This document shows, one piece after another, positions 12,296-24,287 of a stretch of DNA of 64,000 nucleotides. The stretch's first letter is position 1; each line of letters opens with the position of its first letter. Both the position numbers and the translations under genes were made by a program. The notes under the pieces are model-generated. The model was given only the letters and a program-made list of their open reading frames with translations. It did not search any database and was not told the origin of the DNA. The DNA is from Chelydra serpentina (taxonomy: Eukaryota > Chordata > Testudines > Chelydridae). Location of the stretch: positions 23,527,501-23,591,500 of the forward strand of contig JBAIAC010000026.1 of NCBI GenBank assembly GCA_037349315.1. The letters are read 5' to 3'.

Positions 12296-14795
12296 TCACT
12301 GGGTATCTACAGTAACTTGGTACAATCGGGCTAAATTAAGAATGCAATGGCAATCATAACTCAGAGTTTGTCTTTGTTGGTTTCAGTCTGAGCCTTAATG
12401 TTATTTTTATGTAGTTTCTCATGCTACATTTCCCATTTAACAGTGATATCATTTTGCCTTTCCTCCATAGAGCATGGCAAAAGGCATTAGAATTGGGGTT
12501 CCGCTTTCATTTGTTATTCTACCGCTAACAGAGTTTTAACCTATTAAAACCATTTTGGGGGGGGGGGGCAGAATCTGATTTTAAGCAGAATCTGATTTAA
12601 AACAAACAACAGTAAATTATGTTTTAATGTTAATGCAGTGCCCATGAAAGGTGCTAGGTTGCCAGACCGGATAACTTAAGTCCTCTCTTTATTCACATAC
12701 TAGGTACAGGATGGCAGAGTCTAAACTATCACACTGTCCCTGTCCCATTAATTATGCCTCATCCATGACCCAAATGAACCATTTCTAGAGTCTCCAGGGC
12801 CACACTTGTTTTTTCTACTAGTACTGCATGGCAATTGGGATGGCTGTTTGTGTCAGGTGGACACTTTACCACTGAGAACAAAATATTAGCGGGGAAACGA
12901 CTGCATTTCTTTGAAGGTGCAGATGGTCTCTCTTATATGCCAATGACTCTCAAACTGTATTCCATGGAATACTAGTGATACACCATAGTTGGGAACCAAG
13001 GAGGAGGAAATTGGGGTGCTAGAAAAGAAAGGGGGTCCTTCAGAGGGTCTCTCTTACAGATCAATCTGCAGAACGGAAAGTTCCCCAGGAAGGGAACTGA
13101 ATATATCCAACACTGAAATAAATGCATACATAAACACACACACCCATTGTATGCTCCTGTCCTTCACTACAGAGATTGTGACTGATTATATAAGGGGTCT
13201 TACAGATTTGATTTGGAGAGCAGTATAGTTACAGTCTTTGCAGTAATTTATGTCGCATAGTTCTTAGCTGGGCACACTGAAACCAGTAAATATATTCTCA
13301 AAATGCAGATCAGGAAACCTGAGAGATTTTTATCTGAGATCTCTGGACCAGTCTATAGCTAACATGGCATCTCAGACTCCAGCAGGTACCCTCAGCAGAT
13401 GGTAAGTAGTTGACAGCTTTAGATGTTCTAAATTAGATAAATCAAGATACCACTTGTTTCAAGGGAGTGGGTGGTTAATCACGTTCACCCTTTGTATTGC
13501 TGGCAGATAATGTGGATTTTGGTAATAAGCAAACAGAGAATACTGCAGGAGATTGAAATAAGTTTTAAATTCACCATACGAGGTTGGTTTTCTACCCAAT
13601 ATCAACTGTTTAACTCTCCTATCAAACCATGTTTGAAATAAAAAAAATACAATTTAGAAGGTACAAAATCTGAATTTTCCATTGTGAAGGTCAGAGAGTG
13701 AGCTGTTGAGAGCTCATGTATATTTTAGTCTTTCTGCAGCTCAGAATTATGGAATATACTATCAGCCCTGATAGTATATTTAGGCATGCCAATGTATGTG
13801 TCAAAATTCTCTTGCATCTGTGGATCCAATTTCCACATTCAATTACTATATGAAATACTGTATCATGGTATTGTCTGCACAAATCAGGCAGACTGGACTT
13901 GTTTTATTACCCTCTTATTAGATGGTAGATAGTTGAATGTATCAAGGTGGAATGTACAGTCCTTTATATTATATTTTGCATTTATAGGGTGGGGGACCAG
14001 AGCATGGAGTGGGCACCAATATACATGTTCATAGATCTAAATACATAAATAATTATGGATTTGGACACCTAAATATTCTCTTACTATAAATCTCCTGTCA
14101 GTCAGGTTTAATCTTGTTGTGTAGTTTCTCCTACTGGCAATGCTGAAAGTATTGTAGATTGCTGGGAGTTGTTTTTAATTAAAGTATAAGTTGTGGTTTA
14201 CATATGCAAAATTCAGTCATCTTTCATGGTTTTCCTGTATTTCTAAAATTCTTTGGGTACAGATGTTGCATCAGAGGAATCTCCTGAGAGTTGTCAAAAA
14301 TATTGGGAGTACAGTACACTATTTGCCACTTAATCAGGATGCTCTTAATTGGAATGGCTATTTTATTAAGATTTTTTATAGAAAAGCTATTTAGATTCAT
14401 GATACTGAATAACAATAACTGCTGTTTAATGAAGACAGGCACATTTTCTACCTAATGGAGACATATTTGGCTACTTCCAAGAAGTTAAGTGATGTTTTAC
14501 TAGGTGTTGAAGAGGTATGAAATGCTTAGCTCTGATCTTTTGATAAAGAAGCTGCCATATAAAAACTATACATGAAAAAAAATCACTACATTTCATTATG
14601 TATTCTAACCAGTACAGCATTTTGTTTTTTAAGACTTTACCACCCCACCCCCCAAATTCTTTGTACTACATGCAACTGTGACACATACATAGCTCTAAGG
14701 ATTAAATTACTTTCCCTTCAAGCAAGATAATGGATCCACTGTGGTATCCCAATTAAGAGAATTCTACTATACTAATGTTATGCTTTCCTATTGAG
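12296..14795. other. Mostly unannotated; G-tract, possible hAT end, small hairpin
   Basis: It contains a run of 12 G at 12557-12568, a possible decayed hAT terminus near 12945-13010 (gactctcaaactgtattcca), and a 28-bp hairpin at 13753-13780. No exon is seen. Confidence 0.4.
13753..13780. repeat. Short perfect hairpin, 13-bp arms, 2-nt loop
   Basis: aatatactatcag and ctgatagtatatt are exact reverse complements separated by cc. Confidence 0.9.
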
Positions 14796-14799
14796 GTTT

Positions 14800-14925
14800 A
14801 ATTATGTTTATGGAGGGGATGGTATGATGAGATTCCTACAATGGCATGTAACAGATCTGTGACTGCTCGTAGCAAATATCTCCAACAACCAGTGATGGGA
14901 CACTAGATGGGGAGGGTCTAGGCCA
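14800..14925 (+). mobile_element. CR1 3'-region fragment
   Basis: tttatggaggggatggtatg and gtgatgggacactagatggg match the CR1 3' region seen in reverse at 6690-6790. It abuts the SINE that follows. Confidence 0.6.
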
Positions 14926-14929
14926 CAAG

Positions 14930-15192
14930 TAGATTTAATACCTCCAAGGGTATACTTGCCAGCAGCAGTTACTATGCCTGTAGAACAGGTAGTGTGCATG
15001 CCCCCAAGGTACTCTTGCAACTGTTTACTAGTCAGGCCCACACAATACTCAGGCATATTACCTCTAGGAAAGTTGATCTATGCTAGCTGTGTTAGCATAG
15101 CCCAACCACACTTGGACCAACAGTACGATAATCGATTTGAACCCAGGACCTTACGAACTAAGAGCATGTACCATTTGAGCTAAAAGACTTAA
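14930..15192 (-). mobile_element. tRNA-derived SINE with Pol III A and B boxes
   Basis: Read on the - strand, a tRNA-like head at about 15192-15120 contains tagctcaaatgg (15171-15182, A-box like) and ggttcaaatcg (15133-15143, B-box like), at a spacing that fits an internal RNA polymerase III promoter. The body runs to about 14930. It is a SINE and not a tRNA gene: I cannot trace a complete cloverleaf, and a non-tRNA body follows without a terminator. It fits the tRNA-derived SINEs known from turtles. Confidence 0.65.
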
Positions 15193-17486
15193 CTTGAAGG
15201 AGTGGCGCAAACATAAGCCTCTTATGTGGACAAGGCCCTTTAAGACAGACAAAAGTGCATACTCTCCTGGTGTACACTAGCAAACAATCACCTTGTGCTC
15301 TGAGACCACAGACAGATATGACATGTCTGCCTTCTGTTCTGCAGCATGAAGAAAGTAGCTCAACACTGGGACAGCTTTTTCTTTGTAGCTTAATTGTTTG
15401 CTCTCCTTGTAGTACATGGTCGTAATTCATTTGTATGCAGCTGACCCAAATGAGCAAGGATATTTCTCTCTCTATTTGTATTAAGAATAATAAGAAACAT
15501 TTACTGTACTGGTGTATAACAGCAAAGCTGAAGTCCAGACATTGAAATAAACCTTTCCAAGGACCTCACTGATTTAGAAATGTGTCCCAGTGTACCGGAT
15601 AACCTAAGCAGATAGTGACCTTGGCAACATGGCAAGGGTAATATTTTCACAAGGATGAACTAACTGTTCTTGAAAAAACTCTCCAATGTATTAGGCACAA
15701 ACAAGTTCTGCTTCAGTATCAGCCGTGCATGTCTTCATTTTCAAACTATTTTTTCTTAAGCTAACAGATTTATTGGGGCCGATAGAAAATGTCACCGACC
15801 ACTTACATCTGAGCTTTCCCGTGCTCTTCTAACACTATTGCAGAGTATTGATAGAGTACATGATTATACACCTGTCACATTTAGAGCTACTAAGCCATAA
15901 AACAAAGCACCTGTGTTCAACCAACAGCCAAACGGGTTTGTTAACCCTTAAGAACCAATGGAATTGTTTACGCATCCTTAGAATTATAAGGGGAGGGCTG
16001 GGATCTTAGAAAACAGTTTCTTCCTCTCTTTCCTCCCAGTTGTCCCCCCCCCACCAGCTTCCCACTCCTGTTCCTCTTTCCCAGCAAATGAAAGAGATCC
16101 CTTCCACCACCATGCCCCTCCATTTTCCCATATAAGTGCTAGAAAACATCACTCTGCATGACCGGCCTCCTGCCACCTATAAACCTTATCTGCCCTCTGG
16201 CCAGCCTCTTCAACATACAATAGAGAGAAGCGCAGCACATGAACAACAACATGCAGTAGCAGCACTAGGAGGAGGAGGATGCAGGCTCCTCAGTGTGGGG
16301 ATCAAGAGAGGATTAGAGATGTCAGATGGATTTTTTCAGACAACTGATGGCGGGAACAGGAGTAGAGTTCCTCCTGGGCAAGAGAGACTGGAAACTAACA
16401 TAATCTAGTCCCTCAACTTTGAGCCCAGAGGATGAGGATCTCATTTTGAGGGGTCTAAGGGTTGAGAGTGAAATGCTATCCTCAGCCACGTCACTCGGCA
16501 TAGCGTTCTTTTCTCTTTGGGGCTCAGCTGCGGTAGCTCAATAAAGAGCATGACACCTGTGTTTCTGGATACAGAAAGAAAATATTTTAAGATACCAGCT
16601 GAAATGTCTATACATAACCACGAGCAGTTAGTGGGCAGAAATGGGAATGCTCTCACAAAGCATGGTGGGGCAGGTGCTCCTCTCTTGCTGTGCCATCTTT
16701 GTTCATCTGTGATGGCACCTGAGAGCAGAGAAGGGAGAGCAGCAGCACAGGAAGAGAAGACACATTGCTTATTATAATAGTGGCATCAGAACAGCCCTTC
16801 CTCCCACACCCACAGAAAGAAGGAAGGGATTTGGAGAGGCAGGACAATGAGCTGGCCTAGTGCACTACCGGGGCCCTTTAATGTTCAGCTTAAAAAGGGT
16901 TTTGTTGGTTAAAAGATGGATGGGTTTAGGAATAGCTTCCAACAGAATCATTTATTAAGAGCTGCCTTTCACACTGTCCTGTTGTACTTTACATGGCTGC
17001 TGACTAAAAACACCCACGGAAAATATGTTGTGTTTTATCAACCAAGGCTGAAAAGAAAGGGGAGCGGTGGCAGTGGTGTAATGGGCTGGCTGAGGGTGCA
17101 AAGTGTGTGGGATCTAAATTTCATGTGAGAAAACAAGGCTGTTTGGAATTTGCAGGAGAAATTAAAAAAACAAGCATTCTGAAGCAGTAAATATCTTTTT
17201 CTTTCACACTCCTGTGACTTTAACTTGAGCATACTGAAATGTTGGCACACAGCCAGTGAACACTGTCTCCTGTTGAAACTATTTGGTCTGGATTTTTAAA
17301 GTTGGCTGTAAGGCGTCAATGCTGCAAACAGATCAGCTAGCAGGGACCCTGCTGAACTCCCAACAGGACCGCATGAGAAAAGGGGTCCATGTTAGTAGAT
17401 CCAATTGCAAGGTCAAGGCCTAATTTTGTACCTACAACACAAAATTGCAGTTACTGATGGCAAAGAATGTACATGTTAGAATCCAA
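15193..17486. other. No recognised feature
   Basis: Includes a pyrimidine-rich stretch at 16020-16130. Reading frames of 60-100 codons (15158-15457 -, 16136-16408 +) show no family I recognise. Confidence 0.45.
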
Positions 17487-17773
17487 GGGCTTGTCAAGAT
17501 CAACACTTCATTCTTGTCAAGCTGGGGTGTAAATCTACCCTGCACTAGCCTGCCACACACTTAGTGTCCATATGGATCTTGTTGCTGTGCACTAGAAGTT
17601 CCCTACCGTGCTTTAATCTACTTCTGTTTGAAAGTGGGGTAGATCAAAGAGCACTAAGGAACTTTGAGTGCCCAGCAACAGGGTCTAGATGGACACTGAG
17701 TGTGTAGCAGGCTAGAGCAGGGTAGATTTACATTCCAGCTTCCCAAGAATGAAGTGTTCATCTAGACAAGTCC
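17487..17773. mobile_element. Full-length hairpin MITE, 287 bp
   Basis: The left arm (from gggcttgtcaagatcaacac) and the reverse complement of the right arm (ggacttgtctagatgaacac) align along almost their whole length of about 140 bp, including aacacttcattcttg and gtaaatctaccctgc in both arms. The fold leaves almost no loop. It has no coding capacity. No clear target duplication is visible, so the superfamily is open; the gggcttgtct end resembles the elements at 48806 and 49071. Confidence 0.8.
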
Positions 17774-17796
17774 TAATTATCTGGTTGTGAGTGAGA

Positions 17797-17877
17797 TTGT
17801 CAAAAATATCTGACTTTCAAATCAGTGGGATTTGTGCTCCTAAATCAGTCACATCAGTCACATTTGAAAATCCCCTC
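17797..17877. mobile_element. Short palindromic MITE fragment
   Basis: tttcaaatcagtgggatttg and gctcctaaatcagtcac, then tttgaaaatcccc, match the motif group at 5655-5745. The 9-bp unit agtcacatc is partly duplicated. Confidence 0.5.
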
Positions 17878-20520
17878 CCCATGTGTCTGCAAATCAGGTT
17901 TGTTATGTTGGGTTTTCCCAGAAGGCAGCACTTCCAAGTTTTCTTCTGGGTTCCAATAACAGCATGCACTGTATATTTCTGGCTTTTGTATTGCTAAATA
18001 TTCTGTAGGTAGCAGACTTATCCTGCCCTGTATATAAAATTTTCAGACTCCCCCCTAAAGAACCCCTTACGACAGAATTATGTTTGAGGATAGAGGTCTG
18101 TTTATTTAAAACATTATTATAACAATGTAGTTATTAAAAATGGAGAGTGAGGAAATTAGACATTTGTACTAGTTGGTTCCAACACCAATCTTCATCTTTC
18201 TCTTACTGATGGGATAACTACCACTAAATTGGGAAGTGTAAGAAACATTCGTCTTCTCTGCTATGAACTGGAATTGCAATGCATTGTACAATGCATCTGC
18301 CCTCCAGAATAGAAAAGGTACAGAGAGGCTGTTGTAGGAGTGTTTAGGACATTCGGTGTTTGTGGCTCAGATATCCATGACTGACATGGGAGAAGTCGAT
18401 TAGTGGCCATTCTCAAATGTATGTGAACTTTCCCCAATAGTGCCAGGGTGACAGTGTGAATCCCTGCATTGTGTGTTGGTGGATAGCATTTTATATGGAC
18501 CACACATGGAAAGGAATGTGAGAGAGATTTTTAGCCTCTGGTCTGCACCATAAGGTCAGAGGAGCGGTTTGCTCTCCATCCTCTATTAGTGGTGCTTGGG
18601 AGTTGGGGAGCAGAAGTTTGGTGATGGCAGAGCTCAAGGCTCCAGAAGTGCTATGTTAGGGCTGTGATGCTTCCTCCAGGATTCCTTCCTGCCCTCTATG
18701 GGTGTAATGCTAGCCCCACCTCGGGAGTGCAGTTCTTAACCCAAGTGGCTCTTGCACTAAAAACCATCATTCAAACATGTTACATGTCTATGGATTCATT
18801 CTTATTTAGACTTGGCTTTTTGATGATTGTTGCATCTGAAGTACATGTGAAGCTGTGTCCATAATCCCAATGACTGTGTGTGCAAACTGTCAGTTAGATA
18901 TCTAGCTGGTCATTTACATGTGCATTTACTTCAGTTGCTGACAAACAAGACAGATGCATTTGTACATACACATTTTTGGAATTCTGAGCCCAGACGTTTA
19001 ACTTTGTGCAAGTAGTAATGTTATCAGAAGTTGTGGAATGCAACAGTCAAGGTCTTAGTCTTAATCCAGTCCTCCAGTAAATTTATCTGCCTTTACAACT
19101 GACATTTACTTAATTAGTGGAGCTCCCCCTAAGGAAGCAATAGAAGATCACAGTGTTAATGAGATCTAATTACTTTTCTATAAGGGTTTCAAATCTTGAA
19201 AATAAATCTTTCAGAAAAAAAGTTATCATGTGCATGTCTTTCCTACTGAAAAATGCATTTTTTCTAAATTCGCTGTTGTCTCTGACCCTAATCCTCCAAT
19301 GAATAATAAAGCAAGCTTATCAAACCACCTGTGTATTCCCCTTACCTGGGGCAATTTCTCATGGCATAAGAGCCACTATGGCAGCTCCTATGCCATCCTT
19401 GCTCCCAGTTGCTGGGGAATAAAGGGTGTGGTCGGTCCATCCCGTGACAATCCCCAGTTTCTGGAATAGCTCCTTGGGTCCATGTGCATCTGGCATAAAG
19501 CTGTTCTTTCTTATGTCAGGGGTCACATATCCTCCTGAGCAGTGCCAGATTGATGTTGAACCTAAGAATGTCTCTCTATGGATTTCTTACTTAAATAAAT
19601 CATGCAACATTTTCATTCTAATCATTACTATACAAGAAAGTCAAAAATAAATTTAGCCTAGATTAGTTCTATTATTCTAACTTACATATTGCTAAAGATA
19701 ACTGTGCTGTAAAAGGTTATTACACTTACAGTTCTTTTTTGTGAGTCATAAGTATAGGGCATGAAATACAATTTGGCAGTATCAGAGAATTTTGGACAGG
19801 CCCATAGACAGATTGCCATGAAAGGCACCTAAATAACATCTATTTGAGCAATCACATGTACCCCTAAATTTTCAAACCACTTCCGAGAACCAGTCCCTTC
19901 TAAATACACAGTTCCCATCAAAGTGCGCCTGGTTAAATCCTGTGCAGCTCCTGGAAAACATAGATGTAAAATCCATTTACAAAAATTGGGTTTCAAAAAC
20001 ACCCTGCAAAAATTAGACCAAAATGTATAGCTTCAGGTCTTCAATCAGAATCTGTAGCCCTCACTAGCAGGCAAAGCCTGAGTTACACAAACATTTGCTA
20101 AGAGAATTATTGGATTATAAATGGAGACTGATAACTGCAATTATATGTGACAGAAAACGAGGTGGCAAATATATAGGTTTATTACATTAGGCTTCCTTTG
20201 TGTTTTCTTCTCTTCTTTTCTTTATAATGAAGAAGCTGTTACTGGCAGATGGAATTAGGTATGAGCTGCTTTGAATGCTTTTAGTCTGTCAGATAGCTTT
20301 ACACTCAAGAGCTGATGCAGAAAGTAACTTTTTCTGAATAACTTCACAAATTTTCTTTCCTGGGTACTTTAGCCTTCTTTATTCAAAAATGTTTTATACT
20401 TTTAAGATGAGGGCTTCTAGACTATATTCTAGCATCGGTAATTTTAATGCCATCTGAACTGAATATATTTTCTGTACGTGTACCATAAGGATTTTTAAAC
20501 TTTCATTTTCTTTTATTGTG
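17878..20520. other. No recognised feature
   Basis: A+T-rich DNA without identifiable repeats or exons. Confidence 0.45.
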
Positions 20521-20527
20521 ATCTGTT

Positions 20528-21299
20528 ATGATAGGATGCCAGGCTTCCTGGTGGCATCACTTAGCAGTTAGATCATTGGGCCCTCAATTTCACCCTCTCA
20601 ATCTCTCGTGCCTCCTGTCAGCAGCTCCTCCAACACTGAGATGGTCCACCTTTTGATGGGTGGAGACCTCGGCCCTCCAGTTGAGTCACCAGTTTAGGTC
20701 AATCCCCCTTTAGCAGTGTCCAACAAATTGTAGAAGGCTCTGTGTCCTTATGACAAGGAAGAACCCTCAGACTATCTCCTGGCTTCTGTAGATGGTTCAT
20801 CCTTCCCTGAGACTTTCAATGAGTCTAACTTCTCTTTACTCCTGGGAGGGGAGGAAGTGAGGTTTATGTCCCTATATGGGAAAGGTGTTTGGTGAGAGAA
20901 CCGGGCCCTCCCACTCCACCAGGCTTCTACCCAGGGCTCTATGAAAGGCAAACAATGTCAGGCACCAGGGTGTAACTCAAGCCGGCCTCCATGGGCCACA
21001 TCCTACCCATCTGCCCCTCTCCTAGGTCACAAAGTCCAACTTGAGATAGCAAGGGGGAGAAAAAGATAATTGAACCTTCAGCTCACCTTCCTCCCCAGGG
21101 GAATGTTTCTGTGGCAGCTTTGGTCAGGAGCTCTCAGGGTAGATCTGCTCTGTTCCCCAAACTACCCCCATGTGACTTGTTTGGCTCCTTTCCTCCAGGT
21201 GGAGCATGCTTTACAGGTTCAGGGGGGTGGAGTCACTCGGGCCAGAACTGCCCCTTAGCATACCTTCAGCTCTAGTGTGGGGTTTATACACCCCATCAC
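20528..21299. mobile_element. Unclassified 772-bp insertion flanked by ATCTGTT
   Basis: A GC-richer block is flanked by atctgtt at 20521-20527 and 21300-21306. Its ends are weakly inverted (atgataggatg against gtgatggggtg in reverse). On the - strand it begins with a block like gtgatggggtgtataaaccc, which I recognise as a turtle repeat start. It may be a solo LTR, since a tg...ca frame shifted by a base or two is possible, or a TIR transposon. No coding remnant is recognised. Confidence 0.5.
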
Positions 21300-21405
21300 A
21301 TCTGTTCATAATTACAATTATTCAGATGTTTGCCCCTAATTAAGTTAATTTTAGGATTTTATTATACATATGACATTGCAAATACTACTAACAGTCTGCA
21401 TTTAT

Positions 21406-21560
21406 ATCATCGAATCATAGAAATGTAGTACTAGAAGGGACCTCGAAAGGCCATCTGGTCCAGTCCAACGCATCTAGACCATTCTTTACAGGTGATTGTC
21501 TAACCTGTTCTTAACAACCTGCTACCACAGAGATTCCACAAACTCCCTAAGTATATCTTT
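21406..21560 (-). mobile_element. CR1 LINE 3' end
   Basis: The + strand reads cgaatcatagaaatgtagta and ctagaagggacctcgaaagg, then ccatctggtccagtcc, the reverse complement of the CR1 3' terminus. Only about 150 bp remain. Confidence 0.8.
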
Positions 21561-21569
21561 ATTAGATAT

Positions 21570-21780
21570 GTATTATAACAGCTTCCTTCCAAGGATGTCA
21601 AAGAACTTTGCAAGTATTAATTGGGTCTTGTATCACTTCATCAAGGTAGGTAAGTATTGTCCCTATTTTGCACATGAGTAAGCTGAAGCAGAGGTTAACT
21701 GACTTGCCCAAGCTCATGCAGTGATTCATTAGAAGAGCTGGGAATCAAATCAAGGAGTCCTGTCTCTCACCACTAGAAAA
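21570..21780 (-). mobile_element. MIR-like CORE-SINE remnant
   Basis: ctgaagcagaggttaactga followed by cttgcccaagctcatgcagt is the reverse complement of the MIR core. It is followed by agctgggaatcaaatc and a cctgtctctcaccactag tail. Confidence 0.7.
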
Positions 21781-21816
21781 CACTCCCTCCCTAAACAAAT
21801 GGTCTATTTTATGTTA

Positions 21817-21862
21817 AGATGTGAAGAGTAAACATAGTTAACTATGTTTACTCTTCACATCT
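21817..21862. repeat. Perfect 46-bp palindrome without spacer
   Basis: The 23 bases 21817-21839 are the exact reverse complement of 21840-21862, centred on gttaac. Each arm holds gtaaaca / tgtttac, a core that forkhead proteins bind. It lies just beyond the MIR remnant and is not part of any repeat I recognise. Confidence 0.95.
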
Positions 21863-21869
21863 GCTAAAG

Positions 21870-24059
21870 CAGAACAAATTACTAGGCCCAGATTGTGGCT
21901 GGCATTTGACCAGAGTAATAAGAAAGGCATATGCTCACACCCTTCCAGGCTCATCATGCAGCTCCAATCCCAAGCTTTGGCTCAGGGCCCACAGAGATGG
22001 TGCTAAGCTCTTCAAGGTGGACATGCCATGGCTCAGCACCCTTGTGCATCAGCTGTCAGGCCAGGGCAGAAGAGAAGGGCACCCATCCCCAGAGACATTC
22101 TGCCCTGGGACAGCCAGTACAATCTCCAGCACCTATCACTGTTGAACTCCCCCCTCTTTTTTTGTGAGATGGCTACTTTAAAAGGCACACTAAAACCCCT
22201 GTATCTGTAATGGGTAGGTCAACAGTATAACTGTACTGACAAACTCATGTGCACCTACCTGTGGTTTTCCTCAACATCTTGTGGCTCACGTGAAGGCATT
22301 CCCTTCAGCACTTAATGTCTTGCATTAAAAGGCTTGTGCTGTGATGGTAAATTGAAGCAAGAGTTATGCCCATGATACATCCTCAATAGCCTATGATTAT
22401 TATGTTAGGGAAATGTCCTGATTTATTATAATTAAGACAGATACTGTGTAAAATCCTTCTAACTGCAGCCAGTAAATACGTTTCAGAACTAGGTCTGAAA
22501 AAATAAATACCCACGATAGCAATATGGTTGCCAAAAGAGAAATGGGATGACTTACATCCTGCATTAGATTAACAACTGAATTGTTTGACAAAAGATGGGC
22601 CAACAGGGATAAGCTGGTTAAAACACATAACTGATACAACTTTTATAACTATATGCAAACTTGCTGCAAGCTATAACTTATCCTGTCTTAACTCTCCCTT
22701 ACCTTGTATATCTGAAACCCTCTCTTTTGCTTGGGCAAGCAAATGTCAAATAGTTTACCTTTAATACATTAGAAACTAAAATCCTGTACCCAATCTGTTG
22801 CATTCAAACATGATTCCTGGAAGTATCACCAAGGAAAATGGCATTTCTGGAGATAACAGAGCATCAGAGATGGTTATTTCCTGGACTGCAGTAATACTAG
22901 CAGTATCACTAATGTTAAGACATGCTGTGCTTCTGGAGGTGCAGTATTTCAAGAGAGATGCAAAAATTAGATCATGAATATTTGTAGTCATTAAAGATTT
23001 TGGCACTTTTCACACGATTATGATTGCTCAGCCTGTGTCTTGCCTAAATTCCAACTTGGGTAATTCCATTCTGAATATATTAATAGAGGTTTTTCTACCC
23101 CGCCTTAAAAACAAAAATAAATACTATATAGTATACTAATGTAGATGGCTGATAATATACCACTTCAAAGGTGACCACTGTAGTGAATGACGTTTCTAAT
23201 GTTCTGGATGGACTCAAATAACCCAAAATTCAGTGGTACTCCCCCATTATGTCTTCTCGAGGAAAGGGACCATTGTTTCTGCTTTAGTAATCTCCCAGGG
23301 AAGCTGTTATGCATCGCTGTCCTGTGAGGATAGCCTATATGTTCATCTTCTTTTGGAAAGAGCAAGCAATGCCAGATGCTTACAAAATCTTATCAGAGAT
23401 AGTCTAACAATGCTGCATAACTCTGCATTCCCACTTCCTTCAATTTTTTCCTTTCTATCTGTGGGATGGATTCCAATACCCTTACTCACCCCAAGTAAGT
23501 CCAATGGGACTACCCATGAAGAAAGATTCTGGGAGCATTGGATCCTGGATTTAAAGGCTACAATTTAGAGATGTGAGAAATTTACGCTCTTTGGTTTACT
23601 TTCTTGTACAAACTTTTTTTGTGGTTTCATTTTATTTGTTCTCACACACAAACTAAAAATGTACGACTGTAACTTCAGCAACGTAATTATTGTTTGCCCT
23701 GAAAGCATAAACCACCTTTTTGAAAGGAAAGACATCTTTGACAAATGGGTTCAGAAGCATGCCCCCATTTTATTGGGTCTATTTTTAGACTAACTATTCA
23801 TACACCTTAACAATACTTCATGCAAAAACAGGCCTACTTTCAAATTAATCAAGATATGTGGGGGGGGGGGAAACCTAGATTTTGGTGTAGTTTTGTCTTT
23901 CATTTTTACAATTTCACACATCTCTTGCCTAACATATCCATCAACCCTTCAACAACTACAATACCTACAGACTCTAGGAGCCATTCAGCAGGTACCAAGC
24001 ATATAGTTTACATTACAGTGTTTCAACCCCGGAACTCTATTTGTGGAAATTTACATGCA
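21870..24059. other. Mostly unannotated
   Basis: The stretch at about 23470-23545 (gtaagtccaatgggactacc) resembles the dispersed tcaatggga family. Nothing else is recognised. Confidence 0.4.
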
Positions 24060-24067
24060 CCTGCAGC

Positions 24068-24287
24068 CAGGGCCGGTGCTACCATTAGGCAACCCTAGGC
24101 GGTCGCCTAGAGCGCCAGGATTTGGGGGGCGGCATTTCAGGTCCCTCGGTGGGAGAGGCTGCCGCCGAAATGCCGCCGAGGTCCCCGGTGGCAGCTTTTT
24201 CGGCTGCCGGGAACCTTGGCGGCATTTTGATGGCAGCCTCTCCTGCCACCGCTGCCTAGGGCGGCAAAAAAGCTGGTGCCGCCCCTG
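24068..24287. mobile_element. hAT-type MITE, 220 bp, exact 8-bp target duplication
   Basis: The element starts cagggccggtgctacc and ends ggtgccgcccctg, with the CAGGG...CCCTG ends of hAT elements. It is flanked by cctgcagc at 24060-24067 and again at 24288-24295, an exact 8-bp duplication. The interior is GC- and CpG-rich with nested ccgccgaaatgcc-type repeats. It shares its left end with the element at 34251. Open frames across it (24043-24366 +, 24137-24424 -) are accidental. Confidence 0.9.

Noticed and set aside
15120..15192. Possible tRNA gene on the - strand
   Set aside because: A and B boxes are present, but I could not trace a full cloverleaf or terminator, and a SINE body follows directly.
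16510..16550. tRNA-like A box (ggtagctcaataaagagc)
   Set aside because: No B box at the right distance and no fold.
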